Assembly: GCF_013376095.1 (NCBI RefSeq)
Contig: NZ_JAAMFN010000002.1
Span: forward strand, 1-64,000
Source: Arthrobacter sp. SDTb3-6
GTDB lineage: Bacteria; Actinomycetota; Actinomycetes; Actinomycetales; Micrococcaceae
DNA length: 64,000 nucleotides
Direction: 5' to 3'
Below the pieces are notes generated by a model, which saw only the letters and a program-made list of their open reading frames with translations, made no database searches and was not told the DNA's origin. Positions within the stretch are counted from its first letter, which is position 1. Every line of letters begins with the position of its first letter. Below are positions 41,663-50,553 of this stretch, piece after piece. Both the position numbers and the translations under genes were made by a program.

Positions 41663-43129
41663 ATGGCCACACCCGCAAACCCGCAGTCAGTATGGCGGCG
41701 CAAACCCATTGCCCAGATGGAATCCGAAAGTGCCAAGAGTGGATTGCTCAAGTCCCTGGGGCTGTGGCAGCTGACGGCGATCGGCGTCGGCGGCATCATC
41801 GGCGTCGGCATCTTCTCACTCGCAGGGCTGGTGGCCCACGGCGACCCGAACAACCCCGGCGTGGGGCCGGCCGTGCTGATCTCCTTCCTCATTGCCGGCC
41901 TGGCCTCCGCCGCCGCAGCCCTGTCCTACGCGGAATTCGCCGGCATGATCCCGCGGGCCGGGTCTGCCTACACCTACGGTTACGTGGCACTCGGGGAGTT
42001 GACCGGCTGGTTCATCGGCTGGGACCTGCTGCTGGAGTACATTGCCATCGTTGCCGTCGTCGCCATTGGCATCTCCGGCTACATCAATGCCTTCCTCGGC
42101 GGCTTCGGCATGCACCTGCCGCATCTCATTTCCGCCACTGCGGAGGACGGCGGCATGATCAACCTGCCGGCCATCCTGGTCTGCCTGCTGGTCACCTGGA
42201 TCCTCAGCCGTGGCACGAAGGCACTGGGGCGCTTCGAGCTGGCGGCCGTGGCCATCAAGATTGTGCTGATCCTGTTCATCGTCGGCCTGGGCATGTTCTA
42301 CGTCAACGCCCACAACTACAACCCGTTCATGCCCAGCGGCTTCGGGCCCGTGGTCACCGGCGCGGCCACGGTGTTCTTCGCCGTGTTCGGCTACGACGCC
42401 ATGAGCACGGCTGCAGAGGAGGCCGTGGACGGCAAAAAGCACATGCCCAAGGCCATCATCCTGTCCCTGGTGATTGCCATGCTGCTCTACGTTGCCGCCA
42501 CCCTGGTGCTGACCGGCATGCAGAACTACAAGGACATCGACCCCACGGCCGGGTTTGCCTCCGCCTTCACCGGCGTGGGGCTGCCCGTGATTGCCAGCAT
42601 CATCTCCGTGTTTGCCGTGCTGTCCATCCTGACCGTGATGCTGACGTTCCTGCTCGGGGTCAGCCGCGTCTGGTTCTCCATGAGCCGCGACGGCCTGCTG
42701 CCCAAGTGGTTCTCCAAGGTGGACAACCGCGGCACGCCCAAGCGCGTGACGTGGATTGCCGGGCTGGGTTCGGCCTTCCTGGCCGGCATCTTCCCCATCC
42801 GCCTGGTGGCCGACCTGACCAACATCGGCATCCTGGCCGCATTTGTGGTGGTTTGCATTTCGGTGATCGTGTTCCGCTACACCAAGCCGGACGCGCCCCG
42901 CACCTTCCGGCTGCCGTTCATGCCCGTGGTCCCGGCGGTGGGCGTGTTGTTCTCGCTGTTCCTGATCTGGCAGCTGTCCTGGGAAACCAAGCTGCGCTTT
43001 GTGGTGTGGCTGGCGGTGGGCCTGGTCATCTACTTCACCTACAGCCGCAAGCACTCGCTGATGAACCCGGGCAGCCCGCGGCACGCCGAACTTGACGCCG
43101 TCCCGAGTGGGGAGGCTGCGGCCAAGTAA
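41663..43129 (+). CDS. APC-family amino acid permease (cationic amino acid transporter type)
   Basis: 488 residues with about twelve membrane helices. The first helix carries the APC motif GVGGIIGVGIFSLAG, and later segments include AFFVVFGYDAMSTAAEEA-type sequence (read as FFAVFGYDAMSTAAEEAVDG), where CAT/YfnA-like proteins bind the amino acid. The start ATG 41663 follows AAGGAGA. It is a single gene behind a 297-bp gap shared with the divergent phoX. It probably imports a basic or neutral amino acid by proton symport. The C-terminal tail is cytoplasmic. Confidence 0.9.
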   Translation: MATPANPQSVWRRKPIAQMESESAKSGLLKSLGLWQLTAIGVGGIIGVGIFSLAGLVAHGDPNNPGVGPAVLISFLIAGLASAAAALSYAEFAGMIPRAGSAYTYGYVALGELTGWFIGWDLLLEYIAIVAVVAIGISGYINAFLGGFGMHLPHLISATAEDGGMINLPAILVCLLVTWILSRGTKALGRFELAAVAIKIVLILFIVGLGMFYVNAHNYNPFMPSGFGPVVTGAATVFFAVFGYDAMSTAAEEAVDGKKHMPKAIILSLVIAMLLYVAATLVLTGMQNYKDIDPTAGFASAFTGVGLPVIASIISVFAVLSILTVMLTFLLGVSRVWFSMSRDGLLPKWFSKVDNRGTPKRVTWIAGLGSAFLAGIFPIRLVADLTNIGILAAFVVVCISVIVFRYTKPDAPRTFRLPFMPVVPAVGVLFSLFLIWQLSWETKLRFVVWLAVGLVIYFTYSRKHSLMNPGSPRHAELDAVPSGEAAAK

Positions 43130-43497
43130 CCGGCGGAACGCGCCAAAGCCAGGACAGCCTGCCTGCCTGCCTGGTCAGGGCAGCAGGACGGGTCGGGCGC
43201 CACGGGCACCAGGTGTTGCAGGCAGCCGGGCAACGCCGCCACGGTCAGTGGACGTGCTTGTGGTGCCCCCCGTAAATGGCGATGATGCTCATGATTACCG
43301 TGACGACAATCATGCCAAGGCCTATGTATCCGAGTGTCAATGTGTCCATGACCCATCAAATCCTTAGTCCACGCCGGCCATCCAGCCGGCTGGCGGACGG
43401 TTCCCTGGATTGTCCCGCTGATGCCCGCCTACCTCCATCATGCACCCGCCGGGCCAATGTCTCCAGCGCTGGGACGGAACGGGGAGGCCCCGGTGGC
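43130..43497. other. 368-bp gap holding one small minus-strand gene
   Basis: Apart from the 34-codon gene at 43245-43349, I see a GCCTGCCTGCCTGCCTGG micro-repeat near 43160 and no strong hairpin. The ribosome site GGGAGG of the FUSC gene is at its right end. Confidence 0.5.
43245..43349 (-). CDS. Small single-pass membrane protein, 34 aa
   Basis: ATG 43349 to TGA 43245 encodes 34 residues. A hydrophobic helix (YIGLGMIVVTVIMSIIAIYG) is followed by a histidine-rich tail GGHHKHVH. The composition (clean transmembrane helix, polar N-terminus MDTLTL, charged end) is not what random GC-rich DNA gives. AAGGA lies about 12 bases before ATG, slightly far. It recalls in size the small subunits of amino-acid importers (MetS-like) and other membrane microproteins, but no family is recognised. 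It lies between an amino-acid permease and a FUSC exporter, on the opposite strand to both. Confidence 0.6.
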   Translation of the reverse strand: MDTLTLGYIGLGMIVVTVIMSIIAIYGGHHKHVH

Positions 43498-45420
43498 ATG
43501 ATGGGATTCATGAACCAGCCCTCCGGCGTGGCCGACGCGAACCCGGCGCCTCCCCCTCCCCCGCACGGCCTGCGCGCGCTGTTCAGCATCAAGGAGGCCC
43601 CGAGCCGCTGGTCGGTGGCGGTGCGGGCGGCGATCTGCGCCGGGGCGCCCCTGGTGGCCGGCTGGCTGACCGGGCTGACGGCCTTCGGCCTGATGGCCAG
43701 CCTCGGGGCATTCACCTCCCTCTACGGCAGCGGCCGGCCCTACTTGAACCGAGCCCGGTACCTGGCGCTGGTGGCACTGTCCTTCGCGGCTGCCGTGGCA
43801 TTGGGCCTGACGGTGGAAACCATTCCGTGGCTCGTGATCCCGACCGTGGTGGTGATCGCCATGGTGTCCACCTACATCTGCAGCGCCCTGCGTGTGGGCG
43901 GCCCCGGGGCCTACATGTTCACCCTGACATGCGCTGCCGGGACCGCGCTGCCCGCCGCCGGGATGGCCCCGTGGCAGGCCGGCCTGTTGGTCCTCTCCGG
44001 GGGCGCCTTCGCCTGGGTGGTGCACATGGTGCCGGCGCTGTTCCTGCCGCGCGGACCTGAAAAACGCGCCGTTGCCGCCGCCGGCCGGGCCGTCGCCGCC
44101 TACGCGCGGGCTGCGGGCACGCCACGCCAGCGCGGCGCCCGGCACCGTGCCGCCCTGGCGTTGAGCGCGGCCTGGGCTGCGCTGGTGACCTACCAGCCAA
44201 CACACATGTGGCAGGGGGCCACCCTGAACCGGCTGCAACGGATCAACCAGCAGCTCCACCGGCTGTTCGCCAAGACCGTGCGGGACACTGCGGGCGGGGA
44301 AGCGCCAGGGCCGGAGGTGGCCGACCAGGCGGTGCGCCTGGGCTTCGCCGCCGCCAAGGCCCCCACCGCACACTGGCACGGCGGTTCGATCCCCCTGGGC
44401 GCCCCCGGCCCCTGGGAGGCCCTGCGCGACGGCCTGCGGCGCGGATCCGTTTCGCAGCTGGTGGTCCTGCGCGTGGGCGTGGCCGCGCTGGTGGCGGGTG
44501 TCGCGGCCGGACTGCTGGACCTTGAACGCGCCTACTGGGCCGTGGCCGCCTCCGTGTTGATCCTGCACGCCGGCATGGACTGGACGCGCACCCTCCAGCG
44601 CGGCGCCGAACGGCTCCTGGGCACCTGGGCCGGGCTCCTGCTGGCCGGCCTGGTGCTGCTGGTGCGCCCCCAGGGCCCCTGGCTGGCCCTGGTGGTCATG
44701 GCCGTACAGTTCACCATCGAGTCAACCGTGATGCGCAATTACGCGCTGGCAGCCGTGTTCATCACCACCGCCGCCATCACCATCGCCTCCGGCGGGCGGC
44801 AGGTCGCTGACATTCCGGGGCTGCTGCTGGCCCGCGGCGTGGACACGACCATCGGCTGCGTCATCGCCTTGCTGGTGTTCGTCGCCCTGACCCCGCGCGC
44901 CACGCTGACCCGGATCCCGGCGGCCATGGCCGCCATATTGGCTGCCGCCGGACCGGTGGTCGACTTCCTGGCCGCCGACCAGGCCGCGAGCCGGCCCGCA
45001 CACCATGCCCGCCGCAAGCTGCAGGCCGCAGTCTTTGCCATGGACGAGAGCTATGCCACGGCCGTGGGCGGATCCGCGGTCCAGCGCCGTGCGGCCGAAC
45101 GCTGCTGGGCCGCCGTGTCCGCCGCGCAGGGCCTGGCCTATTCCCTCCTGGCAGCCTGCTGGATGCTCGAACAGCACGACGGCGGCGCCGCCGGGGAGCT
45201 TGCCGCCGAACTTTCCGCCGAGCTCGGGCCGGGCACCGGCGGCGCCGAAACCATCCGCGGGGCGTTCACCACGCTGGCAACGGCCATCCACACCGGCAAG
45301 GCACCCGGCCCGCTGCGCGAGCTGCCGCGGTTCCTGCGTAAGGAAACAACCGCCCTGGCCGAGTCCCTGCCGCTGTCCCCCGCTGAAGGTGCCGCGGCAT
45401 CCGGCCAAGCCGCGGGCTGA
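43498..45420 (+). CDS. FUSC-family (aromatic acid exporter-like) membrane protein
   Basis: About 640 residues from ATG 43498 (GGGAGG upstream; ATG 43510 is possible). Two blocks of five to six membrane helices (about residues 35-180 and 320-480) and cytoplasmic segments after each form the FUSC/AaeB-like layout. The second block has the FUSC pattern ERAYWAVAASVLILHAGMDW followed by RTLQRGAERLLGTWAGLLLA. Family members export aromatic acids such as p-hydroxybenzoate. The long C-terminus (480-640) is helical and cytoplasmic. It converges on an MFS gene. Confidence 0.85.
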   Translation: MMGFMNQPSGVADANPAPPPPPHGLRALFSIKEAPSRWSVAVRAAICAGAPLVAGWLTGLTAFGLMASLGAFTSLYGSGRPYLNRARYLALVALSFAAAVALGLTVETIPWLVIPTVVVIAMVSTYICSALRVGGPGAYMFTLTCAAGTALPAAGMAPWQAGLLVLSGGAFAWVVHMVPALFLPRGPEKRAVAAAGRAVAAYARAAGTPRQRGARHRAALALSAAWAALVTYQPTHMWQGATLNRLQRINQQLHRLFAKTVRDTAGGEAPGPEVADQAVRLGFAAAKAPTAHWHGGSIPLGAPGPWEALRDGLRRGSVSQLVVLRVGVAALVAGVAAGLLDLERAYWAVAASVLILHAGMDWTRTLQRGAERLLGTWAGLLLAGLVLLVRPQGPWLALVVMAVQFTIESTVMRNYALAAVFITTAAITIASGGRQVADIPGLLLARGVDTTIGCVIALLVFVALTPRATLTRIPAAMAAILAAAGPVVDFLAADQAASRPAHHARRKLQAAVFAMDESYATAVGGSAVQRRAAERCWAAVSAAQGLAYSLLAACWMLEQHDGGAAGELAAELSAELGPGTGGAETIRGAFTTLATAIHTGKAPGPLRELPRFLRKETTALAESLPLSPAEGAAASGQAAG

Positions 45421-45498
45421 CAGGACAGGCACGGCCAGAGCGCCCAGCCGGACCGGCGGCCGGGCCCGCCGGGCCGCCGTCGAGGTTCCGCCTGTCAG
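45417..45498. terminator. Nested inverted repeats between convergent genes
   Basis: Outer arms CTGACAGG (45417-45424) and CCTGTCAG (45491-45498) each contain the TGA stop of one of the two convergent genes. An inner GC hairpin (CGGCGGCC 45454-45461 with GGCCGCCG 45472-45479) forms the core. Confidence 0.45.
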
Positions 45499-47027
45499 TT
45501 GCCGAAGGCCGCCGGGGCCACCTCGCCGGGACGGGCCTGCTCCTCATGCCCGGGCCGCTTGGACGGGACGGCGACAATGATGGAGGCAATGGCCACCACC
45601 ACCATGAACACGTTGAACAGCAGGCCCACCGCGCCGCCGAAGCGCAGTGCCACGTTGTCCTGGCGTCCAATGAACAGCCCCCAGGACTCGATCAGCTTGG
45701 GGTCCACGGCCTGGGCGGCCACGTACAGGGCCGCGGAGATGGCCACGCCGATGGCACTGCCCAGCGAGGAGGCCATCTTGTAGATGCCGGACGCCGCCCC
45801 CACCTGCGCGTCCGGGACATTGGAAAGCGCGGCGTCCGTGGACGGCGTGGCATAAAACCCCAGCCCGATCCCGAACAGGGTGAACCCGATGACGGTCAGC
45901 ACAATGTACTGCCCGATCAGCAGGAATGTCATGGAGCACATCAGGATCCCCACGCCGGTGATGATGCTGCCCCACAGCATGGGCTTCTTGGGGCCAAAGC
46001 GCTGCAACAGCTTCTCCCCGACCCGGATGGTGGCCAGGATGGCGATCAGGTAGCCCAGGGTCAGCAGCCCGGACTGCAGCGAGGACATGCCGGCCGCCAC
46101 CTGGACCAGGCCCAGGGAAACGATGAGCGTGCCGGCCGCGCCGTTGAGCAGGAAGTTGGACAAGGTGGCGCCGGTGAAGGTGCCGTTCTTGAACAGTTTC
46201 AGGTCCACAAACGCCGTGGACCGGCTCATCTCGATCTGCAGGAATGCCAGGGCGAACACCACGAAGACGGCCACCAGAGTGATCCCGACCCAGCTGAGCC
46301 AGCCGATGTTGGGGCCCTGGGAGATGTAGATGTTGATGGCCACCAGCATGATGACGAAGCACACCAGCCCACCCCAGTCGAAACGCCGGGCCGGCGCCCC
46401 CGGCTGCACGGCGGCCCGGGACTCCGGCGTGCCGCGGACCAGCAGCAGGGCCACGATGGAGAGCACAATCGAGATCCAGAAGATGGCGCGCCAGCCGAGG
46501 AAGGACGACGCCATGAGCCCGCCGAAGAGCGAGCAGAAGCCGGATCCGCCCCAGGACCCGATGGACCAGAAGGACAGCGCCCGCTGCAGGTCCTTGCCCT
46601 GGTAGTAACTCTTGACCAGCGCCATGGTGGAGGGCATGATGCACGCGGCGGACAGGCCCTGGACAATGCGGCCGCCCAGCAGCAGGCCGGAGGTGAGTAC
46701 CCCGGCATTGGCGGGTGTGAGGGCGATCATGAGCGAGCCGATGATGCTCAGCACGATGCCGGCATTCATGATCTTCACCCGGCCGATGCGGTCGGCCAGC
46801 CCACCGGCGACGACGATGAAGATGCCGGAGAACAAGGACGTGATGGACACGGCCAGGTTGCCCACAGTCCGCTCAATGCCCAGCCCGCCCTGGATCCCCG
46901 GGATGACGTTAAGCAGCGTCTGGGCGAACAGCCAGAAGTTGATGACGGCCAGGACAATGCCCAACAGCCACTTGTCGGTGGGTTTCCAGTCCGTGTGGAC
47001 GGCGGCCGACGGCGATGCAGCGGTCAT
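45495..47027 (-). CDS. MFS transporter, DHA2 (14-helix) type
   Basis: About 510 residues with fourteen predicted membrane helices. MFS motif A is seen as GGLADRIGRVKIMNAG after helix 2, and motif C-like glycine/proline sequence in helix 5. ATG 47027 has GGGGGAG eight bases upstream; GTG 47036 would overlap the previous stop by 4 bases. It is the second gene of an operon with an M20 amidohydrolase, so it may carry the amidohydrolase's substrate or product (an N-acyl or aromatic amino acid), though DHA2 proteins are usually drug exporters. Confidence 0.87.
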   Translation of the reverse strand: MTAASPSAAVHTDWKPTDKWLLGIVLAVINFWLFAQTLLNVIPGIQGGLGIERTVGNLAVSITSLFSGIFIVVAGGLADRIGRVKIMNAGIVLSIIGSLMIALTPANAGVLTSGLLLGGRIVQGLSAACIMPSTMALVKSYYQGKDLQRALSFWSIGSWGGSGFCSLFGGLMASSFLGWRAIFWISIVLSIVALLLVRGTPESRAAVQPGAPARRFDWGGLVCFVIMLVAINIYISQGPNIGWLSWVGITLVAVFVVFALAFLQIEMSRSTAFVDLKLFKNGTFTGATLSNFLLNGAAGTLIVSLGLVQVAAGMSSLQSGLLTLGYLIAILATIRVGEKLLQRFGPKKPMLWGSIITGVGILMCSMTFLLIGQYIVLTVIGFTLFGIGLGFYATPSTDAALSNVPDAQVGAASGIYKMASSLGSAIGVAISAALYVAAQAVDPKLIESWGLFIGRQDNVALRFGGAVGLLFNVFMVVVAIASIIVAVPSKRPGHEEQARPGEVAPAAFGN

Positions 47028-47032
47028 GGCAT

Positions 47033-48292
47033 TCACTCCCCCTTGGCGAGGAAGGCAAGCGCCGCCACGACCTGGGCCTTGGTGGCCGCCCCGATCGTGG
47101 GGTCGATGGCGGGGGCAAAGTACGGTGAGTGGTTTGCCGGGATGTCCTGCGCCACCGTCCCTTTTGCCACGGCCGCACGGTAGGTGTCCGAGGGCACGGA
47201 CCCCACAGTCCAGTACACATAGGGCACCCCGAAGGCGTCCGGCAGCCGGCTGAAGTCCTCCGACGCCGTCGCCGGGGCCGTGTGGTAGACCGTGCCTTCC
47301 TTGAAACTGGCGTTGAAGGCGTCCGTGACCTTGGCGTTCGCGCCGGCGTCGTTGGTGGTCAGCGGGTACTGGTCGTAGTACTCAAACTCGGGTTCCTTCG
47401 GCGAACCGGACGCAGCGCATTCGCCGCGCACAATCCGCTCGATCGAGGCGATGATGCGGCCGCGCAGCGCGGTGTCGTAGGTGCGGATGTTCAGCAGCAG
47501 CACGGCGCGGTCGGCGATGATGTTGGACTTGGTCCCGGCGTTGGAGGCGCCCACCGTGACCACGGCAAACTGGCCGGGCATGGTCTCGCGCGAAACGATG
47601 GTCTGCAGCTTCAGCACGATCGAGGCGGCGAGCACCACGGGGTCCACGGAGTTGTGCGGCATGGAGCCGTGCGCGCCGCGGCCGTGGACGGTGATCTTGA
47701 CCGAGTCCCCGGCGGAAAGGATGGGCCCGGCCGTGGTGCCGATGGTCCCGGCCTCGGTCGCCATCACGTGCTGGGCCAGCGCGACGTCGGGCCGGGGCAC
47801 CTTGGCGACCAGTCCGTCGTCGATCATGGCACGGGCGCCGGCGGCGACTTCCTCGGCCGGCTGGAACAGTGCAATGTACGTCCCGGACCAGGCGTCGCGC
47901 CGGTCCGCGAGCAGCTTGGCGGCGCCCAGGAGGGCGGTGATGTGCATGTCGTGGCCGCAGGCGTGCATGACGCCCACGGAGGTGCCGTCGCTGTCGGTGG
48001 CAGTGGCCGTGGAGGCGTAGTCCAGGCCGGTGGCCTCCGTGACGGGCAGGGCGTCGATGTCGGCGCGGGCCAGCACGGACGTGCCCGGTCCGTTCTCCAT
48101 GACGCCGACGACGCCGGTGCCCCCGATGCGCTGGACCGCGTACCCCCAGCCGGTGAGCTTTTCCTCAATGACCTTGGCCGTGGCAAATTCCTGCAGGCTC
48201 AGTTCGGGCTGGCGGTGGAAATCCTTGTACATGTCCCGGAGCCAGGGGAGTTCCTTCTCCAGCGCTGCGAGTGCTTCATTGACGTCCGGCAT
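47033..48292 (-). CDS. M20-family amidohydrolase (hippurate/N-acyl-amino-acid hydrolase type)
   Basis: 419 residues, cytoplasmic metallo-hydrolase. Metal and catalytic residues: Asp in LARADIDALPV, Cys and His in HACGHDMH, Glu pair in LFQPAEE, His in LAQHVMATEAG and near the end EDFSRLPDAFGVP. The dimerisation domain lies about residues 190-300 (VKITVHGRGAHGSMPHN). The family removes acyl groups from amino acids (hippurate, N-acetyl-amino acids) or conjugates such as IAA-amino acids. GAGGTGG ribosome site. It is followed by the DHA2 transporter within a few bases, suggesting an uptake-and-hydrolysis or detoxification unit. Confidence 0.9.
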   Translation of the reverse strand: MPDVNEALAALEKELPWLRDMYKDFHRQPELSLQEFATAKVIEEKLTGWGYAVQRIGGTGVVGVMENGPGTSVLARADIDALPVTEATGLDYASTATATDSDGTSVGVMHACGHDMHITALLGAAKLLADRRDAWSGTYIALFQPAEEVAAGARAMIDDGLVAKVPRPDVALAQHVMATEAGTIGTTAGPILSAGDSVKITVHGRGAHGSMPHNSVDPVVLAASIVLKLQTIVSRETMPGQFAVVTVGASNAGTKSNIIADRAVLLLNIRTYDTALRGRIIASIERIVRGECAASGSPKEPEFEYYDQYPLTTNDAGANAKVTDAFNASFKEGTVYHTAPATASEDFSRLPDAFGVPYVYWTVGSVPSDTYRAAVAKGTVAQDIPANHSPYFAPAIDPTIGAATKAQVVAALAFLAKGE

Positions 48293-48535
48293 GCTTCCAC
48301 CTCACTGCTTGGCCGGCACCTTGCGGCACTCCGGCGACGACGTTTCGTGGGCGTTCAGCCCATGTTGCGAGCTCAAAACGGCGGAACCTGTCCCCGATTG
48401 CTACGTTATTGCGTGCCGTGGACCGTGTCCAGCGTGGGGCGGGACCGGCGCGGCCCGGCCGAATTGGCGGTTCCGGTGGCACAGGGAACCGCCTGCGAAG
48501 GGTGTCGCGGCCGCCGCGCCGGCGACGGGCGGCGC

Positions 48536-48988
48536 TCAGCCCTCCGCTTCCCCGACCGTGACGTTGACCTCGTGCGAGACGGCCGTGCCGTGTTCCACCG
48601 TCCGTGACACCGTGCAGTATTTGTCATGCGAGAGCTCAACGAGCCGGTCCACCATGCCTGCGGCCTTTCGCCCTTCCTCGGTGTCGGGAAAGGCCACATT
48701 GAAGGACAGGTGCAGCCCGTCGACACGGTTGGCACCGTCCTCGACCACCTTGTGGCCGCTCGCCCCGACCCGGAACGCCGTGGGCTCGGCGCTGCGTGCC
48801 GTCACCGTGTCGACGTCGATCGACGAGCAGCCCGCGATGGCGGCCAGCAGCAGTTCGACGGGGCTGAGCAGCCCTTCGCCGTGCCCAAACTCAATTTCCG
48901 CGCCCGCGGCGTTGCGCGCCACATAGCGCGCGGTGTCGGTGCGGACCAGCTCGACGGATCGGAGGGTGGGGTCGTCTTTTTCACTCAT
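48536..48988 (-). CDS. OsmC-family protein (second of two)
   Basis: 150 residues from ATG 48988 (GATGGG upstream). OsmC fold: LSPVELLLAAIAGCSSIDVD contains the first conserved cysteine and DKYCTVSRTVEHGTAV the second, so both redox cysteines of OsmC/YhfA-type thiol peroxidases are in place, unlike the homologue at 23501. It probably reduces organic hydroperoxides with a thiol partner. It lies alone between the M20 gene (243-bp gap) and a divergent amino-acid permease. Confidence 0.85.
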   Translation of the reverse strand: MSEKDDPTLRSVELVRTDTARYVARNAAGAEIEFGHGEGLLSPVELLLAAIAGCSSIDVDTVTARSAEPTAFRVGASGHKVVEDGANRVDGLHLSFNVAFPDTEEGRKAAGMVDRLVELSHDKYCTVSRTVEHGTAVSHEVNVTVGEAEG

Positions 48989-49050
48989 GTGCCCATCATG
49001 CCACCAGCGGCGGGGCGGCCGTACCGGCAACGGGCCGGGCATGCGGCAGA

Positions 49051-50472
49051 ATGTTTTCCATGGACGTTAAGGCTTCCGCCCCGACCGGCGGATCGTTGCG
49101 GCGCAGCATCTCGCTGGGGCAGCTCATCTTTTTCGGGCTCGTTTTCATCGGGCCCGCCGCTGCGGTGGGGATCTTCGGCACCCTGGATGCGAAGTCCTCG
49201 GGAGCGGTGGCCACCGTCTATGTGGTCGCCACCCTCGTCATGGCCTTCACGGCCGCCAGCTACATGCGCATGTCGCGGGAAGTGCCGCGGGCCGGTTCGG
49301 TCTTTGCCTACGCGGGGACGGGCATCGGCCCGCGGGCCGGATACGTCTCCGGCTGGATGATCCTGCTCGACTACCTGCTCATCCCCTCCGTGGCCTACAT
49401 GTTTACCGGGATCGCCCTGAACTCACTGTTTCCGGCCGTGCCCATCTGGGCGTTTGTGGCCGTGGCGGTTGTCGCCACCACGGCCCTCAACCTGGCCGGG
49501 GTGACTGTCGCATCCACGGTGATCACCGCCGTCGTGCTCCTGGAAGTGGCGGTGCTTCTGGTGGTGCTGGCCTGCGGCACCTGGGTCCTGTCGGTGCACG
49601 GGCCCACGCGCCCCTGGCTGAGCCCATTCACCGGCGTGGGCGGCTTCTCGGTCACCGCCGTGATGGCTGCCGTGTCCGTTGCCGTCCTTTCCTTCCTGGG
49701 CTTCGATGCGCTGGCCACCTTCGCCGAGGAGGCCAAGGGCAGTGTCCGGCTGGTGGGCAGGGCCACCATGCTGTGCCTGGTCATCGCCGGCGTCCTGTTC
49801 GTCGCACAAAGCTACGTCGGCGCGCTGCTCTCCCCCACCACGCCTGCGCAGCTGGCCGCCCATCCGGGGCTCGAGGGTGCCGCCTACTACACCGCCGTCG
49901 GGAACAGCATCGGCCCCTGGCTGCATTGGCTGCTGGCCCTGTCCAAGGCCGCCGGCGCCGCCTTCGCCGCCATGGTGGGCCAGGGGGCCGGCAGCCGCAT
50001 CATCATGGACATGGCCCGCGAACGCCGTGTTCCGCGCGCGCTGGCGAAAGTATCCGTGCGCACAGGGGTGCCCGTGCGCAGCATCCTGGTCACCGCCGCC
50101 GGGAACATTGTGGTGGCCCTGTGGGCGGCCACCCGCGGCGACGGCCTGGACATCCTCAGCTCGGCAGTGAACGTCGGGGCCCTGACGGCGTTCATCCTGC
50201 TCCATGTGTCGGTGATCGGCTACTTCCTCGTCAAGAAACTGGCCCCCGGGAACTGGTTCCTCCACGGCGCCGTCCCCGCCGTCGGGGCGGTCCTGCTGGT
50301 CCTGGTCCTGGCCTCCGCCACCCCCCTGGCCCTGGAGGTGGGGCTGGGCTGGTTTGTGCTGGGGCTGGTGGTGGCAGCCATCATGTACCGGCGGCGGGCG
50401 GCCTCCGGGCGCGCAGCGTCCGGGCAGGCGGAGTCCGGGCAGGCACCACCCGGGGCGGACGTCCCCTCCTGA
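49051..50472 (+). CDS. APC-family amino acid permease (second)
   Basis: 473 residues, twelve membrane helices. The N-terminal motif is LGQLIFFGLVFIGPAAAVGIFG and the mid-protein motif is VLSFLGFDALATFAEEAKG. The start may be ATG 49051 or 49060; no ribosome site is clear for either. The C-terminal tail is low complexity (repeats of SG(R/Q)A, from about residue 450), probably disordered. It probably imports an amino acid or amine by proton symport. It precedes the FAD oxidase gene by 81 bp, so the permease may supply the oxidase's substrate. Confidence 0.87.
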   Translation: MFSMDVKASAPTGGSLRRSISLGQLIFFGLVFIGPAAAVGIFGTLDAKSSGAVATVYVVATLVMAFTAASYMRMSREVPRAGSVFAYAGTGIGPRAGYVSGWMILLDYLLIPSVAYMFTGIALNSLFPAVPIWAFVAVAVVATTALNLAGVTVASTVITAVVLLEVAVLLVVLACGTWVLSVHGPTRPWLSPFTGVGGFSVTAVMAAVSVAVLSFLGFDALATFAEEAKGSVRLVGRATMLCLVIAGVLFVAQSYVGALLSPTTPAQLAAHPGLEGAAYYTAVGNSIGPWLHWLLALSKAAGAAFAAMVGQGAGSRIIMDMARERRVPRALAKVSVRTGVPVRSILVTAAGNIVVALWAATRGDGLDILSSAVNVGALTAFILLHVSVIGYFLVKKLAPGNWFLHGAVPAVGAVLLVLVLASATPLALEVGLGWFVLGLVVAAIMYRRRAASGRAASGQAESGQAPPGADVPS

Positions 50473-50553
50473 CAGGCTGTGCCGGACGGCCCGGGCGGGC
50501 ACGGCCGGCCGGAAGCCTTGCGGTCCGCGCCCGCATGGGCAAAGGTGGTTTCC

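Noticed and set aside
43276-45420. 714-codon version of the FUSC gene
   Set aside because: The first 74 codons lack membrane-protein character and overlap the small minus-strand gene; GGGAGG supports the start at 43498.
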